Source of the DNA: Dehalococcoidia bacterium
GTDB taxonomy: Bacteria > Chloroflexota > Dehalococcoidia > GIF9 > AB-539-J10
Direction: 5' to 3'
NCBI GenBank assembly: GCA_030602785.1
Contig: JAUVZB010000017.1
Span: 1 to 41,482, forward strand
Length of the DNA: 41,482 bases
The translations under genes were made by a program, and so were the position numbers. The notes beneath the pieces were generated by a model, which saw nothing but the letters and a program-made list of their open reading frames with translations, was not told the DNA's origin and did not search any database. Below are positions 1 through 6,813 of the stretch, piece after piece. Numbering within the stretch: position 1 is the first letter of the stretch; each line of letters begins with the position of its first letter.

Positions 1-5
1 GTCTT

Positions 6-404
6 TTAGGCGCTTTGGGCCAGCGATTTTGACCCCCTTACCCTCACACTCTCTCGCATCGTCTTCGCACTATGACAACGATGGCACAAGGCCTGCAGGT
101 TCCCCCACTCGTTCGTCCCCCCCTGCGCCACAGGCACAACGTGATCCACGTCAGTCGCCGCATCTCCGAACCTCGCATGAAAGCGCAACGCCGCTTCATC
201 GGTGGCCTGGCATAGCGGATGGTGCCGCAGATACTGAGCCCGGATCCGCCGCCACTTCGGGTCATACCCACGCTGAGCTGCACTGGGCCTATCGTTGTCA
301 TACTCTCGCCTGAGCGCCCGAGCGTGTTCTCGACAGCGGCTGCCGATCGTAGCCGGCTTGGGACACCCTGGCACCCGGCACGGCCGTAGAGGCTTCCTTG
401 GCAT
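6..404 (-). CDS. HNH endonuclease
   Basis: A 132-residue phage HNH nuclease. The N-terminus carries a possible zinc knuckle (C9, C14, C24, H27). The HNH core is near residues 87-111: VDHVVP with D87-H88, then the N of GNLQ at 102, and CHRCH with C107/C110 as a second zinc pair and H111 as the last catalytic His. Proteins of this type sit beside terminase genes in many HK97-like phages and assist DNA packaging or cos cleavage. Its ATG overlaps the holin stop as TAATG, so the two are translationally coupled. If the window is circular, it lies 52 bases before the ParB-methyltransferase genes and then the terminase. Family assignment is firm; a packaging role is inferred from context. Confidence 0.9.
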   Translation of the reverse strand: MPRKPLRPCRVPGCPKPATIGSRCREHARALRREYDNDRPSAAQRGYDPKWRRIRAQYLRHHPLCQATDEAALRFHARFGDAATDVDHVVPVAQGGTNEWGNLQALCHRCHSAKTMRESVRVRGSKSLAQSA

Positions 405-847
405 TACGTCTCGTCCTCGTCAATGAACTTCTTGGGGTTCAATTGCTTCAAGACATCCCTCAGAAATGCGGGGATATCAGTCACGGCACCGACGTTCTCC
501 AGTGTACTCAGAGCTTCGTTGATGCAGTAGAAGACGACGGTCGCATCGCGGAGGGTTGGGGTAGAGCCAAGCAAGACATCCATCTGGGCGGCCAGGACCA
601 CGATCAGGAAGATGAGAACCTTCTTGGCCATGCCTGGCCAGGATACCCTGCTATCCAACTCCTTTTGGCAGAAGGCTCGAATGATACCGCTCGCGATGTC
701 CAGGAAGATCAAGATCACCAACGTGGTCATGGCCAGGCTCCAATTGCCGATGAGTAGGTTCCCGGCCACCGCCAACAGCGGGATGATCGCATGGAGCACC
801 TTCTGTTTGAGCCACACCCCTATTGCCTCGATCCAGTCTTTCACCAT
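404..847 (-). CDS. Phage holin (phage_holin_4 / toxin-secretion holin type)
   Basis: A 147-residue membrane protein with four hydrophobic stretches, at about residues 18-34, 40-59, 77-94 and 101-118. The cytoplasmic-looking C-terminus ends in acidic residues. The pattern 'NEALSTLENVGA..DIPAFLRDVLKQL' near the end is typical of the phage_holin_4_1 family, which forms the membrane lesion that triggers lysis. It starts at ATG 847 behind GGGAGGTGA; a GTG directly after the ATG is an alternative start. It is the first gene after a strong promoter at 963-992 and a leader hairpin, and is coupled to the HNH gene below it. No endolysin is adjacent, which is unusual. Confidence 0.85.
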   Translation of the reverse strand: MVKDWIEAIGVWLKQKVLHAIIPLLAVAGNLLIGNWSLAMTTLVILIFLDIASGIIRAFCQKELDSRVSWPGMAKKVLIFLIVVLAAQMDVLLGSTPTLRDATVVFYCINEALSTLENVGAVTDIPAFLRDVLKQLNPKKFIDEDET

Positions 848-871
848 TCACCTCCCTGTTAAACACAACAC

Positions 872-906
872 GGCACCGGGGGGAGTGATCAGTTCCCCAA
901 AGTGCC
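872..906 (-). promoter_or_regulatory. Hairpin in the holin leader
   Basis: An interrupted inverted repeat: a 5-bp outer stem (872-876 with 902-906) and a 5-bp inner stem (880-884 with 894-898) around a 9-base loop. It lies in the roughly 110-base untranslated leader between the promoter at 963-992 and the holin start at 847. It could tune holin translation or mRNA stability. This is inferred from position only. Confidence 0.45.
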
Positions 907-962
907 ACACACGTGTAGGGCTAGGCTAGTCCGCTGGCTTTCGTCAGCTCGCCCACATCCAC

Positions 963-992
963 ATTATAGTACACCAGCCTGATTGCCGTCAA
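963..992 (-). promoter_or_regulatory. Sigma-70/A promoter for holin-HNH
   Basis: Minus-strand -35 box TTGACG (992-987), an 18-base spacer and a perfect -10 TATAAT (968-963). The predicted start of transcription is near 956. It lies in the 253-base gene-free stretch 848-1100, whose upstream part also holds a small hairpin (arms 1038-1043 and 1047-1052) and a 10-base palindrome at 1053-1062 without a U-tract. This is the best consensus promoter in the window. It should drive holin and HNH and, across the joined ends, perhaps the methyltransferases and late genes. Confidence 0.8.
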
Positions 993-1100
993 GCGCCAAG
1001 AGAGCTACAGCATCCTCAAGTGAGCGGATGGGCGCAACTTGGCCTCGCCAAGCAGGGCCCTGGCCTTGGCCCGACATCCCACCCGAGACGGAGCGACAAG

Positions 1101-1316
1101 TCACCCCACCAACTCATATGTGATATCGCCCCATTTATCATCAACGCCCACTTGGTGAATCAGCCCTTGCTCTTCTAGCAGCTTCAGGACCATATTCACC
1201 ACATGCCCAATCCATTGCGTTCCTTCCTCGATGTCTGCCGCACTACTTCCTGGATGCGCTTTGAGATAGTTATACACATCCAGGGATTGGTTTACTTCCC
1301 GATCTGATTGCATCAT
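1101..1316 (-). CDS. Small winged-helix-like protein
   Basis: About 71 residues from ATG 1316, chosen because CGAGGCAAGG precedes it at good spacing. The upstream ATG at 1352 has its purine run touching the start codon. The middle reads as a helix-turn-helix (HPGSSAADIEEGTQWIGHVVNMVLKLLEEQGLI), followed by a short beta-wing-like end (DDKWGDITYEL). This resembles MarR/DprA-type winged helices that bind DNA. It lies directly after the replication initiator and an unknown protein and before the lysis promoter. It could be a regulator or a replication accessory factor. The fold is likely; the role is unknown. Confidence 0.65.
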   Translation of the reverse strand: MMQSDREVNQSLDVYNYLKAHPGSSAADIEEGTQWIGHVVNMVLKLLEEQGLIHQVGVDDKWGDITYELVG

Positions 1317-1358
1317 CCTTGCCTCGTATCGAAGCCACCGCCCCTGGAGCATCCCCTT

Positions 1359-1664
1359 TCACGTCGGCCTACGCGCATAGGACAGTTGCTTCAGGAATGC
1401 GCCGATGTCTGCGAGACAGCTTTCACTGTAGACCACCTGGCCAGCTATTGGCGGACCGGTCGGCGAGTAGCAATACTGACGCCAAGGGCCGTACCACTCG
1501 ACTATCCCGAGTTGCCGGCCGGTACGGTTGTTGCGGCAACTCCATACCGACGTTCTCGGCTTATCCTCTACTTTGACAAAGTGGATGTACCGGTATGTCA
1601 ACCTCATTGCCTCACCCCTGCAGCACTCGTCCTGCTCGCACTCGAGATGGCTCGGCGTGGTCAT
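1359..1664 (-). CDS. Conserved hypothetical phage protein
   Basis: 101 residues; the start overlaps the end of the replication initiator as ATGA (1661-1664). An internal ATG at 1607 is possible. The central segment LGIVEWYGPWRQYCYSP, followed by S.SCLADIGAFLKQL, matches a pattern I recognise from small hypothetical proteins of phages and Chloroflexota genomes, but I know no function for it. Two Cys in the first 15 residues (CEQDECC) could bind metal only if the upstream start is used. Coupling to the initiator suggests a place in the replication module. Confidence 0.7.
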   Translation of the reverse strand: MTTPSHLECEQDECCRGEAMRLTYRYIHFVKVEDKPRTSVWSCRNNRTGRQLGIVEWYGPWRQYCYSPTGPPIAGQVVYSESCLADIGAFLKQLSYARRPT

Positions 1665-2455
1665 GGAGGCCCCCGGATTGCGTTGGCCTCGTTGGCCCCA
1701 TCGCTCTGGCGCTCACGTTCAGCCTCTGCTACGGTTGCCACATAGGCCCAAGTGCGGCCTCCACATTCTAGTGCCTCATTGAGAGCATATCGGGCAATCT
1801 TGGCGCCATAATCGGCCGTGAGTTTGCGCCAGCGTGTTCGGTCTGATCTGGTGATGGGACGTTGCAGTATGTCGGCAACTAGCTGTTCCGGGATTTCCGT
1901 CTCAGCGCCTGCTGCTGCTGCTGCTTGTTCTTTCAACTCTACGCTGCCCAACCCTTCCCTACTCTGCCCATCCCTACTCAACCCTATGCTGCCCAAAGGG
2001 GGTTTTGTAACTGTAGGTCCGCAAGTTTCCGTAACTTGCGGAAAATTACCGCAAGTTTCCGCAGCACTGCGGGAAGTTTCGGGAATAGAGGTGTCTGGGG
2101 CTTGCTCGGTCCACCAGGGCGGGGGTGGTAAGTGGGTCTTTCTCTTGTAGCGGATTTTCTGCTCTTTGGGGAAGTTGATGAGGTCGATGTATTCCTGCTC
2201 ATCGACGGTATAGAGCTTCACATTCTTGCATTTGTCGAGAATGGAGTTGCGCCACGTTTCTACCTCGGACACCGTGCACTCATCATAACCAAACGCGTGC
2301 TTCCTCAGAACAGCCGGATGAGCGGGCAACCAGCCATAGTCGTTGGAGAGCGATTCGTCGGTTATCATGCAGATGAGCAACACGCGTTCGGGATAGCCCA
2401 ATTTTGCAACGTCGAGGTCATCCCAGAAGGCGGTGTGGAGAATACGTCTTGCCAT
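1661..2455 (-). CDS. Phage replication initiator / DnaD-like replisome organizer
   Basis: 264 residues. The N-terminus (ARRILHTAFWDDLDVAKLGYPERVLLICMITDESLSNDYG) is the winged-helix opening typical of phage O-like or replisome-organizer proteins that bind the phage origin. The middle (residues about 110-185) is a Pro/Thr/Ala-rich linker. The C-terminus has a DnaD/DnaB_2-like helical end with GRTWAYVATVAEAERER, which in the family contacts the helicase loader. No phage helicase, primase or loader is visible nearby, so host machinery is presumably recruited. The repetitive linker DNA (1990-2090) may hold the origin, as in lambda O, but I see no clear iterons. Confidence 0.75.
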   Translation of the reverse strand: MARRILHTAFWDDLDVAKLGYPERVLLICMITDESLSNDYGWLPAHPAVLRKHAFGYDECTVSEVETWRNSILDKCKNVKLYTVDEQEYIDLINFPKEQKIRYKRKTHLPPPPWWTEQAPDTSIPETSRSAAETCGNFPQVTETCGPTVTKPPLGSIGLSRDGQSREGLGSVELKEQAAAAAGAETEIPEQLVADILQRPITRSDRTRWRKLTADYGAKIARYALNEALECGGRTWAYVATVAEAERERQSDGANEANAIRGPP

Positions 2456-2509
2456 TGGGATTCTATTCCTTGTGGTTGTCGTTCAGGAACTGGGGGAGAA
2501 CTAAGGCAA

Positions 2510-3247
2510 CTATCCCCCTACTGGAACATACCTGATCGGATTCCTGGCTCCTCTTTTCCTCTCTGGTACCCGCCTACCTACATAGAATGCCTGGGTTTCA
2601 GGTGACGCCTCATGCCCAACGAAACCATGGCGTCCTGGTACAGCCTCATGACCCGGGAAGTTGTCTGGTGTCGCGGGAAGCCATTTCTCTGCGACAAATG
2701 CACCAACGATAATCCCCCCGATAACTGGTAGAACCAGTTCGACCTGCTCTGCCCTGGCCCGGTCGACCTTCCAACAGAACCGAGTGCCCTCGTATAACGA
2801 GACCTCAACAGTTGACCTGCCGACGCTGATCAGGAGAACGTCGTGATAGAAGACCGCAGGCTCAGCGGCATACCTGGCAATGACCTCCTTTGCATGCATC
2901 GCTCCTCGATCAGATGCGGTACCTCCGACGACGTTGGTGAGGCCGGGATAGGCATCGATGAGGGCGGCCTCCACCTCGAAGGCGGTATTCTCGTCCATGC
3001 CATGACGGTGTATGACGTGGGCCACTTCAAAGCCTGCGAGTCGTATCTGCCGAATCCGCTTCAGGCGGTTGTCTAGGGCATCACCTTCGAGATCTTCCTC
3101 TGCATGACTGTGGGCAAAGACTCTGTTGCCTTTCCCCTTTCCGACATAGAACGTCTCACCGTTTCGGGGATCAATGAGCCTATAGACGTAGGTTTTCAGG
3201 TGTTGGACTACCTCTGCTGGAAACGATTCGTTGTCTGAACTGTTCAT
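2510..3247 (-). CDS. GIY-YIG (LEM-3-like) nuclease family protein
   Basis: 245 residues, ATG 3247 behind AAGGAGGAGG. The N-terminal domain carries the variant GIY-YIG signature: TYVYRLID at 19-26, YVGKGKGNRVFAH at 34-46 (Arg in GNR) and FEVEAALID near residue 90, whose Glu is the expected metal ligand. This is the LEM-3/UPF-like branch of the superfamily, which cuts one DNA strand. After about residue 125 there is a second, beta-rich half that I do not recognise, ending in a basic tail. It sits directly upstream of the replication initiator. It may be a homing-type, repair or host-DNA-degrading nuclease. Confidence 0.75.
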   Translation of the reverse strand: MNSSDNESFPAEVVQHLKTYVYRLIDPRNGETFYVGKGKGNRVFAHSHAEEDLEGDALDNRLKRIRQIRLAGFEVAHVIHRHGMDENTAFEVEAALIDAYPGLTNVVGGTASDRGAMHAKEVIARYAAEPAVFYHDVLLISVGRSTVEVSLYEGTRFCWKVDRARAEQVELVLPVIGGIIVGAFVAEKWLPATPDNFPGHEAVPGRHGFVGHEASPETQAFYVGRRVPERKRGARNPIRYVPVGG

Positions 3248-3338
3248 TGTTCCTCCTCCTTTTCAATCGTCATGGCAAAGGAAAACCCCAAAGACCTCCT
3301 AGCTGTCAAGCAGGCTCTGGCAAATCCCGGTGTCTACC

Positions 3339-3536
3339 TTACGCCACTGGGCCATGGCCGTCCCCCTTGCCATCCAGCTTTGGTTCCGGCCACAGCCCCC
3401 GCGCCTTGGCCTCATCGCGGATAAGCCGTCGCAAGATGACCGACAGCCCTTCTCCATCAGCACTGGCTATCGCTTCCAAAGCTTGCCTGTGTATTGGCAA
3501 CATGTTGAACGCTATCCTTACATCCTTCTTGGCCAT
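3339..3536 (-). CDS. Ribbon-helix-helix (Arc/CopG-like) small regulator
   Basis: 65 residues. The opening KKDVRIAFNMLPIHRQALEAIASADGEGLSVILRRLIRDEAKARG has the beta-strand, helix, turn, helix layout of ribbon-helix-helix DNA-binding proteins, which act as dimers. The C-terminal 20 residues are basic and Gly-rich. It starts at ATG 3536 behind an AAGGAG sequence, 30 bases downstream of a long hairpin (3566-3596), so it may be transcribed separately. It precedes the GIY-YIG gene. Its target is unknown; early-gene control is plausible. Confidence 0.65.
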   Translation of the reverse strand: MAKKDVRIAFNMLPIHRQALEAIASADGEGLSVILRRLIRDEAKARGLWPEPKLDGKGDGHGPVA

Positions 3537-3565
3537 TCTAGCTCCTTGTATCGAGTTGTAGGCAT

Positions 3566-3596
3566 GGCCGGCCAGCCCCTGTTCACCTGGCCGGCC
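3566..3596 (-). terminator. Terminator-like hairpin
   Basis: Perfect 10-bp inverted repeat (arms 3566-3575 and 3587-3596, starting GGCCGG) around an 11-base loop. It lies 24 bases after the stop of the small membrane protein gene. No U-tract follows on the minus strand, so it may be a stability hairpin or a weak or Rho-assisted terminator. Confidence 0.45.
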
Positions 3597-3619
3597 GTAT
3601 CCGTGTCATGGGTCCATAC

Positions 3620-3817
3620 TCACCTCCTTTCATCGCCACAGCAACAGGCCCAGGGGCGTCGGCTCGAGCGGCGGATGGTCAGTAGACGATGCTCCGCCAC
3701 GGGCAGCGGCCCCAGGTGGGTGATCACCAGCGCCAGGGCCAGGCAGCCGGCGATCCCCGCCAGGCGCAGCGTGAGCTCGCGCGGCCGGCCGCTCTCATTC
3801 CGAGTCTGTCTGTTCAC
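3620..3817 (-). CDS. Small single-span membrane protein
   Basis: 65 residues; its ATG overlaps the stop of the secreted protein gene as ATGA (3814-3817). Residues about 17-37 (LRLAGIAGCLALALVITHLG) form one hydrophobic span flanked by Arg-rich ends, and the C-terminus has CCCGDERR. I recognise no family. Coupling to the secreted Thr-Pro protein suggests a joint job at the cell envelope, for example superinfection exclusion or spanin-like help in lysis. Neither is shown by motif. The frame is also compatible with a chance ORF in GC-rich DNA. Confidence 0.45.
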   Translation of the reverse strand: MNRQTRNESGRPRELTLRLAGIAGCLALALVITHLGPLPVAEHRLLTIRRSSRRPWACCCGDERR

Positions 3818-4740
3818 TTACTGACAGTCCCTTCGGGATGCTCTTGCTCCAGCAGCGACCAGTAGGAGCCTCCAGAGGGAACGGCGAACGCAGCACAGCC
3901 GACCGGCTCGATACTGGCGTCCCAGTCCCAACTGCCAAAGGTGTCCGTCACCACCACCGTATCTCCAGGAGCAAGCGGCCCGGGAAGCTCCCAGGGGTGA
4001 TCGTAGCCGACAACCTCACCAGTCGGGCCATAGAGCACCATGCCAACTGCCAACGTCTGAACTCGCACGGGCAACTGGTTGCGCACCGTGGCGACCACCT
4101 GCCAGCGGCCATACTCGGACCTGGTGAGCACCGCGCTCTCCACGGCCAGACGTTCTGCCGGATCCCAGTGGACGGTGACCACGTAGGAATCCCAGGCTGG
4201 CAGAGGGTCGTACCAGTACACCCGGAAGGGCGTTCGCTCGCCTGGCAGCAGGATCGGGGCCATAGAGCGACCCGTCTCATTCCCCACGGGCAGCCCGTCG
4301 GCGCCCAACAGATACACGGTCACTCCCGACGCGCTCACCGCGCAGGCCGTGTAGTTGACCAACTCCCCGTAGAACTCCCCTTCCGAGGCGTAATAGTGGA
4401 CGTTCTCCACTCGGACCGTGCCCGGGGGCGGGGGTGTGCCGGTCGGTGTGCCCGTGGCCGTTGCGGTCGCCGTGGCGGTGGCAGTCGCCGTGGGCGTGGG
4501 CGTCGGCGTGGCCGTGGCCGTTGCAGTCGGCGTGGCCGTGTTGGTCGGCGTGGTCGTGCCCGTCGGTGTGGCCGTGGCCGTGTTGGTCGGCGTGGCCGTG
4601 CTGGTCGGCGTCTCCTCTCCTGTGCTCGCGCTCGCCACCAGGGGCAGGAATATGCTGTCAGCCTGTACCTGCGCCACGATCACCCCCAGGCTGAAGGTAG
4701 CCACCAACAGCAGCGGCCAAAGCACTCTCTTGCGATTCAT
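3814..4740 (-). CDS. Secreted protein with Thr-Pro linker and paired Ig-like domains
   Basis: 308 residues with a Sec signal peptide (MNRKRVLWPLLLVATFSLGV, likely cleaved after AQVQA near residue 27). A low-complexity Thr/Pro/Ala linker covers about residues 42-105 and then ends in PPPPG. The rest is two beta-rich units: residues about 108-205 (VENVHYYASEGEFYGELVNYT) and 205-300 (WQVVATVRNQLPVRVQTLAVG), resembling FxLYD/Ig-like extracellular domains. Such linkers are common in Chloroflexota surface proteins. It has a strong AAGGAGAG site and its own upstream hairpin region. In a prophage this looks like a lysogenic-conversion gene that alters the host surface. The target is unknown. Confidence 0.75.
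   Translation of the reverse strand: MNRKRVLWPLLLVATFSLGVIVAQVQADSIFLPLVASASTGEETPTSTATPTNTATATPTGTTTPTNTATPTATATATPTPTPTATATATATATATGTPTGTPPPPGTVRVENVHYYASEGEFYGELVNYTACAVSASGVTVYLLGADGLPVGNETGRSMAPILLPGERTPFRVYWYDPLPAWDSYVVTVHWDPAERLAVESAVLTRSEYGRWQVVATVRNQLPVRVQTLAVGMVLYGPTGEVVGYDHPWELPGPLAPGDTVVVTDTFGSWDWDASIEPVGCAAFAVPSGGSYWSLLEQEHPEGTVSK
4430..4620 (-). repeat. Low-complexity Thr-Pro-Ala coding repeat
   Basis: Degenerate six-base units of the GTGGCC/GTCGGC kind on the plus strand encode the T-P/T-A linker of the secreted protein. The block is prone to slippage and expansion, and it creates long spurious ORFs on the opposite strand. Confidence 0.85.
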
Positions 4741-4828
4741 CTGTCCTCTCTCCTTCCTGTTCTCAGGTTAGGCTTTCGTCTTTCCCTTCGGGGATCCTTC
4801 GGACATTGCTCCTCGGCCCAGGCCCGCC

Positions 4829-4886
4829 GGCGAGCGGCCCTGGGCCGCTCGCCTCTCATCTCGCATGATGCGGCCGAGTGCGAGAT
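4829..4886 (-). terminator. Two adjacent hairpins in the 4741-4938 spacer
   Basis: A perfect 11-bp stem with a 3-base loop (arms 4829-4839 and 4843-4853), followed by an 8-bp stem with a 13-base loop (arms 4858-4865 and 4879-4886). They lie between the 99-residue hypothetical protein and the secreted protein gene, where a transcript from above would end. No U-tract is present. The rest of the 198-base spacer holds only the ribosome site of the secreted protein. Confidence 0.5.
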
Positions 4887-4938
4887 CCTCTGTAGGCCTT
4901 CTCAGCCCGCGCTTTCTGCGTCGGTTAGCCATGCAGCA

Positions 4939-5238
4939 TTACTCCCCCAAGGCAGGGGGCTCAACGAATAGCTGGGCCTGCTCGCCCTCGCCCCGCTCTA
5001 CTCGTTCGGCCTCTGTATAGGCGGTGGCTATAATGCAGTCGGCGGCCAGCGCATCCACCAGGTAGTGCATCTTCTCGTGCATCTCTGCATCGAACGTTCC
5101 TGCCCATGAGCTAGGCCATTCCGCAGCGTAGGCGAGGGTTGTAAGCGTCATGCGATTGGCACTCATACGCTTGTGGAGCTCGGTCTTCCCAATGCCATAC
5201 TCCTTTCTGACGCGGTTCTGTGCCTTTGTTGGCGACAT
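4939..5238 (-). CDS. Hypothetical protein
   Basis: 99 residues from ATG 5238, preceded by AAAGGAGGGAC, one of the strongest ribosome sites in the region. The N-terminal 30 residues are basic and helical (MSPTKAQNRVRKEYGIGKTELHKRM), then comes a mostly helical body (AEMHEKMHYLVDALAADCIIATAYTEAERVE) and a short acidic tail. I recognise no family. It could be a small DNA- or protein-binding early gene product. It lies in a run of short early-type genes between the PhoB-like regulator and the secreted protein. Confidence 0.6.
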   Translation of the reverse strand: MSPTKAQNRVRKEYGIGKTELHKRMSANRMTLTTLAYAAEWPSSWAGTFDAEMHEKMHYLVDALAADCIIATAYTEAERVERGEGEQAQLFVEPPALGE

Positions 5239-5405
5239 GGTCCCTCCTTTCTCGTGATAGTTGCCGGCCCGCTTGATAGCTGCATCCGCTGGCTTATTCG
5301 ATTCTCGGCAGGTTTTCTAGAGCGGCCCGGGCGCCTGCCTATCCGTAGGACTATCAGTTTGTTGGCGCGGGCGTGGTGAGGCCAGTACACCTGCCTTGCG
5401 GTCAT
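5163..5405 (-). CDS. Possible small basic protein (weak call)
   Basis: About 80 residues from ATG 5405, which overlaps the stop of the gene above as ATGA and has CGGAGAA at a suitable distance. The sequence is very basic (ARANKLIVLRIGRRPGRSRKP) with no recognised domain. The last 76 bases overlap the start of the next, better supported gene, which argues against the full length being real. It would fill the 160-base gap that otherwise remains between its two neighbours. Treat as a candidate only. Confidence 0.3.
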   Translation of the reverse strand: MTARQVYWPHHARANKLIVLRIGRRPGRSRKPAENRISQRMQLSSGPATITRKEGPCRQQRHRTASERSMALGRPSSTSV

Positions 5406-5680
5406 TGCTTTCTCCGCTGCTTCCCGAGCCTTGGGAAGATGCGCAGAAAACGTCTTCGAGTATCGCCACTCCGTCTTGCCCGCTTTTCCCTTTTCCTGTA
5501 CTTCACATACCATCGATGGGCCACCAACCAAGGACAATCGGGCTTATGCGCAGCTCTTTGGTAGCCCGCGCCATGGCAATATGCACATCGGATCCTGCCC
5601 TCCCACTTCGAATAGGCCGGCACTCTCACCAACAATGCCTCTAGTAATTCCAGTAACTTGGATTCTATCTCAGTACTCAT
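5402..5680 (-). CDS. Small Cys/His-containing hypothetical protein
   Basis: About 92 residues from ATG 5680, chosen because AAGGAGAAGACC precedes it. ATG 5716 would instead overlap the previous stop as ATGA. The start opens with a helix (STEIESKLLELLEALLVRV), then RCAYCHGAGY and HKPDCPWLVAHR form a C-x2-C ... H-x3-C pattern suited to one zinc ion. The C-terminus is very basic (KYRKREKRARRSGDTRRRF), suggesting nucleic-acid binding. Many phages carry such small zinc-finger early proteins. I know no specific function for this one. Confidence 0.6.
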   Translation of the reverse strand: MSTEIESKLLELLEALLVRVPAYSKWEGRIRCAYCHGAGYQRAAHKPDCPWLVAHRWYVKYRKREKRARRSGDTRRRFLRIFPRLGKQRRKQ

Positions 5681-5712
5681 TCCGGTCTTCTCCTTGACGA
5701 TCTTGCTGGGTA

Positions 5713-6195
5713 TCATGTCGCTAGAGCCGATGGCCCCCTGGGGGGGATGCCCTCTGGGCACGGTAACGCGCCTGGGCATTGTGGCCTCTCCAATCTGAGT
5801 TCCAGTCTTGGTACGCGTTCCCAATCATACTGTTGGCTCTCCCGCCAGAACTCGAGCACCCTAAGCTCATTGCAGTTCATGGTGTTGCCAACGCATCCCT
5901 GTCCCGTGGAGGCCTCGTGTATCGGTGGATCCCCATAGTGAAGCGCGTCGTCCGTCACTTCTTCGGACAGGCTGGGCAAGTTGGGGTTAATCACCTGCTG
6001 CATAGGCCCGTAGCTGAAGGCCACGTCGAAGCGCTTGAGACAGCGTTGGCACTGAATCTCCACCAGCGCGATTTCGTGCGCGTAGATGTCAGCCACCAGC
6101 TTCCAGTCGAATGGGTCGTACCTCGGGACGCCATGCTCATCCCACCAGAGGGCTTTACCGAGCCGCCTGGTTATGTCCTCATAGCTTGCCCACAT
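5713..6195 (-). CDS. Conserved hypothetical protein with paired cysteines
   Basis: 160 residues, starting immediately after the stop of the PhoB-like gene (6196). The pattern 'HGVPRYDPFDWKLVADIYAHEIALVEIQCQRCLKRFDVAFS' followed by 'HYGDPPIH....GQGCVGNTMNCNELRVLEFW' recalls a hypothetical family I have met in phage and bacterial genomes. C49/C52 and the later Cys pair could form a zinc site. No enzyme motif is visible. The C-terminus after about residue 135 is Pro-rich and probably disordered. It lies in one operon with the radical-SAM, DUF5131 and PhoB-like genes, so it could share their job. Confidence 0.65.
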   Translation of the reverse strand: MWASYEDITRRLGKALWWDEHGVPRYDPFDWKLVADIYAHEIALVEIQCQRCLKRFDVAFSYGPMQQVINPNLPSLSEEVTDDALHYGDPPIHEASTGQGCVGNTMNCNELRVLEFWRESQQYDWERVPRLELRLERPQCPGALPCPEGIPPRGPSALAT

Positions 6196-6813
6196 CTAGA
6201 TGATCCTTTCCACCCCGGAGATGCTTTCGTTATAGCCCAGGTCGTCTCGCTTGGCTATGTCCTGTGCTTCCTCGTCAGTCCATGCCTCGATCATCACGGA
6301 CCGCTCGCGCTCTTCCTCGATAAAGACCTCAAACCTGCCTATCTTGCCCGTGCGCTTGGCTTCCTCTATCCTTGCCTCCTTCGCAGCTTCCTCGCGCAAA
6401 GGTCGATCCTTCTTCAGAATCGCCAAAGCCTCGGGAGACCCCAATACTATCTGGGCCATTCCTTCACCCCTCTCCTTTCCCTCAAGTGCCACGACCCGAT
6501 AGCCAAATCCGTAGATGTTCACAAGCCGCTTGGGATCGGCGGGGTCGTCCTCAATCTTGTGACGGACACGCTGGACATGGGTCCTTACTGTAGACGACGT
6601 TCCTATCGATGCCCAGACTTCGTGCCACAATTCCAATGCACTACAGACTCGCGGACTGTGGCTCATCAGGAACCAGAGTATGTGACTCTCGGTCGGCGTA
6701 AGCTGGGCGGTCCTGATCCCGGCATGGACCTCGCCACTGTTCACGTCCAGGACCAAGTCGCCTACGCAAACGACGTACTCGTCCACTGTCATAAGTGCGG
6801 CGCGCTCACTCAC
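6196..6813 (-). CDS. OmpR/PhoB-type winged-helix protein lacking a receiver
   Basis: About 205 residues from GTG 6813, which overlaps the DUF5131 stop as GTGA and has a GGGAAGGGAAGG site. A longer frame to 7044 only overlaps that gene in an unconvincing sequence. Residues about 8-105 form a Trans_reg_C winged helix: LTPTESHILWFLMSH, then VRTHVQRVRHKIEDDP as recognition helix, and LVNIYGFGYRVV as wing. There is no phospho-receiver domain. The last 100 residues are charged and helical (REEAAKEARIEEAKRTGKIG) with a small unknown end. The whole is a DNA-binding regulator fused to an unknown domain. It probably controls phage or host genes without a partner kinase. Confidence 0.75.
   Translation of the reverse strand: MSERAALMTVDEYVVCVGDLVLDVNSGEVHAGIRTAQLTPTESHILWFLMSHSPRVCSALELWHEVWASIGTSSTVRTHVQRVRHKIEDDPADPKRLVNIYGFGYRVVALEGKERGEGMAQIVLGSPEALAILKKDRPLREEAAKEARIEEAKRTGKIGRFEVFIEEERERSVMIEAWTDEEAQDIAKRDDLGYNESISGVERII

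Noticed and set aside
1990-2090. Origin of replication inside the initiator gene linker
   Set aside because: The stretch has repeated GCAAGTTTCCG-like words (about 2020-2070), but they are irregular and could be coding repeats; not enough to call iterons.
3838-4971. Plus-strand ORF of 377 codons over the secreted protein gene
   Set aside because: It is the mirror of the Thr-Pro repeat (Arg/Gly-rich nonsense text), has no ribosome site and no domain.
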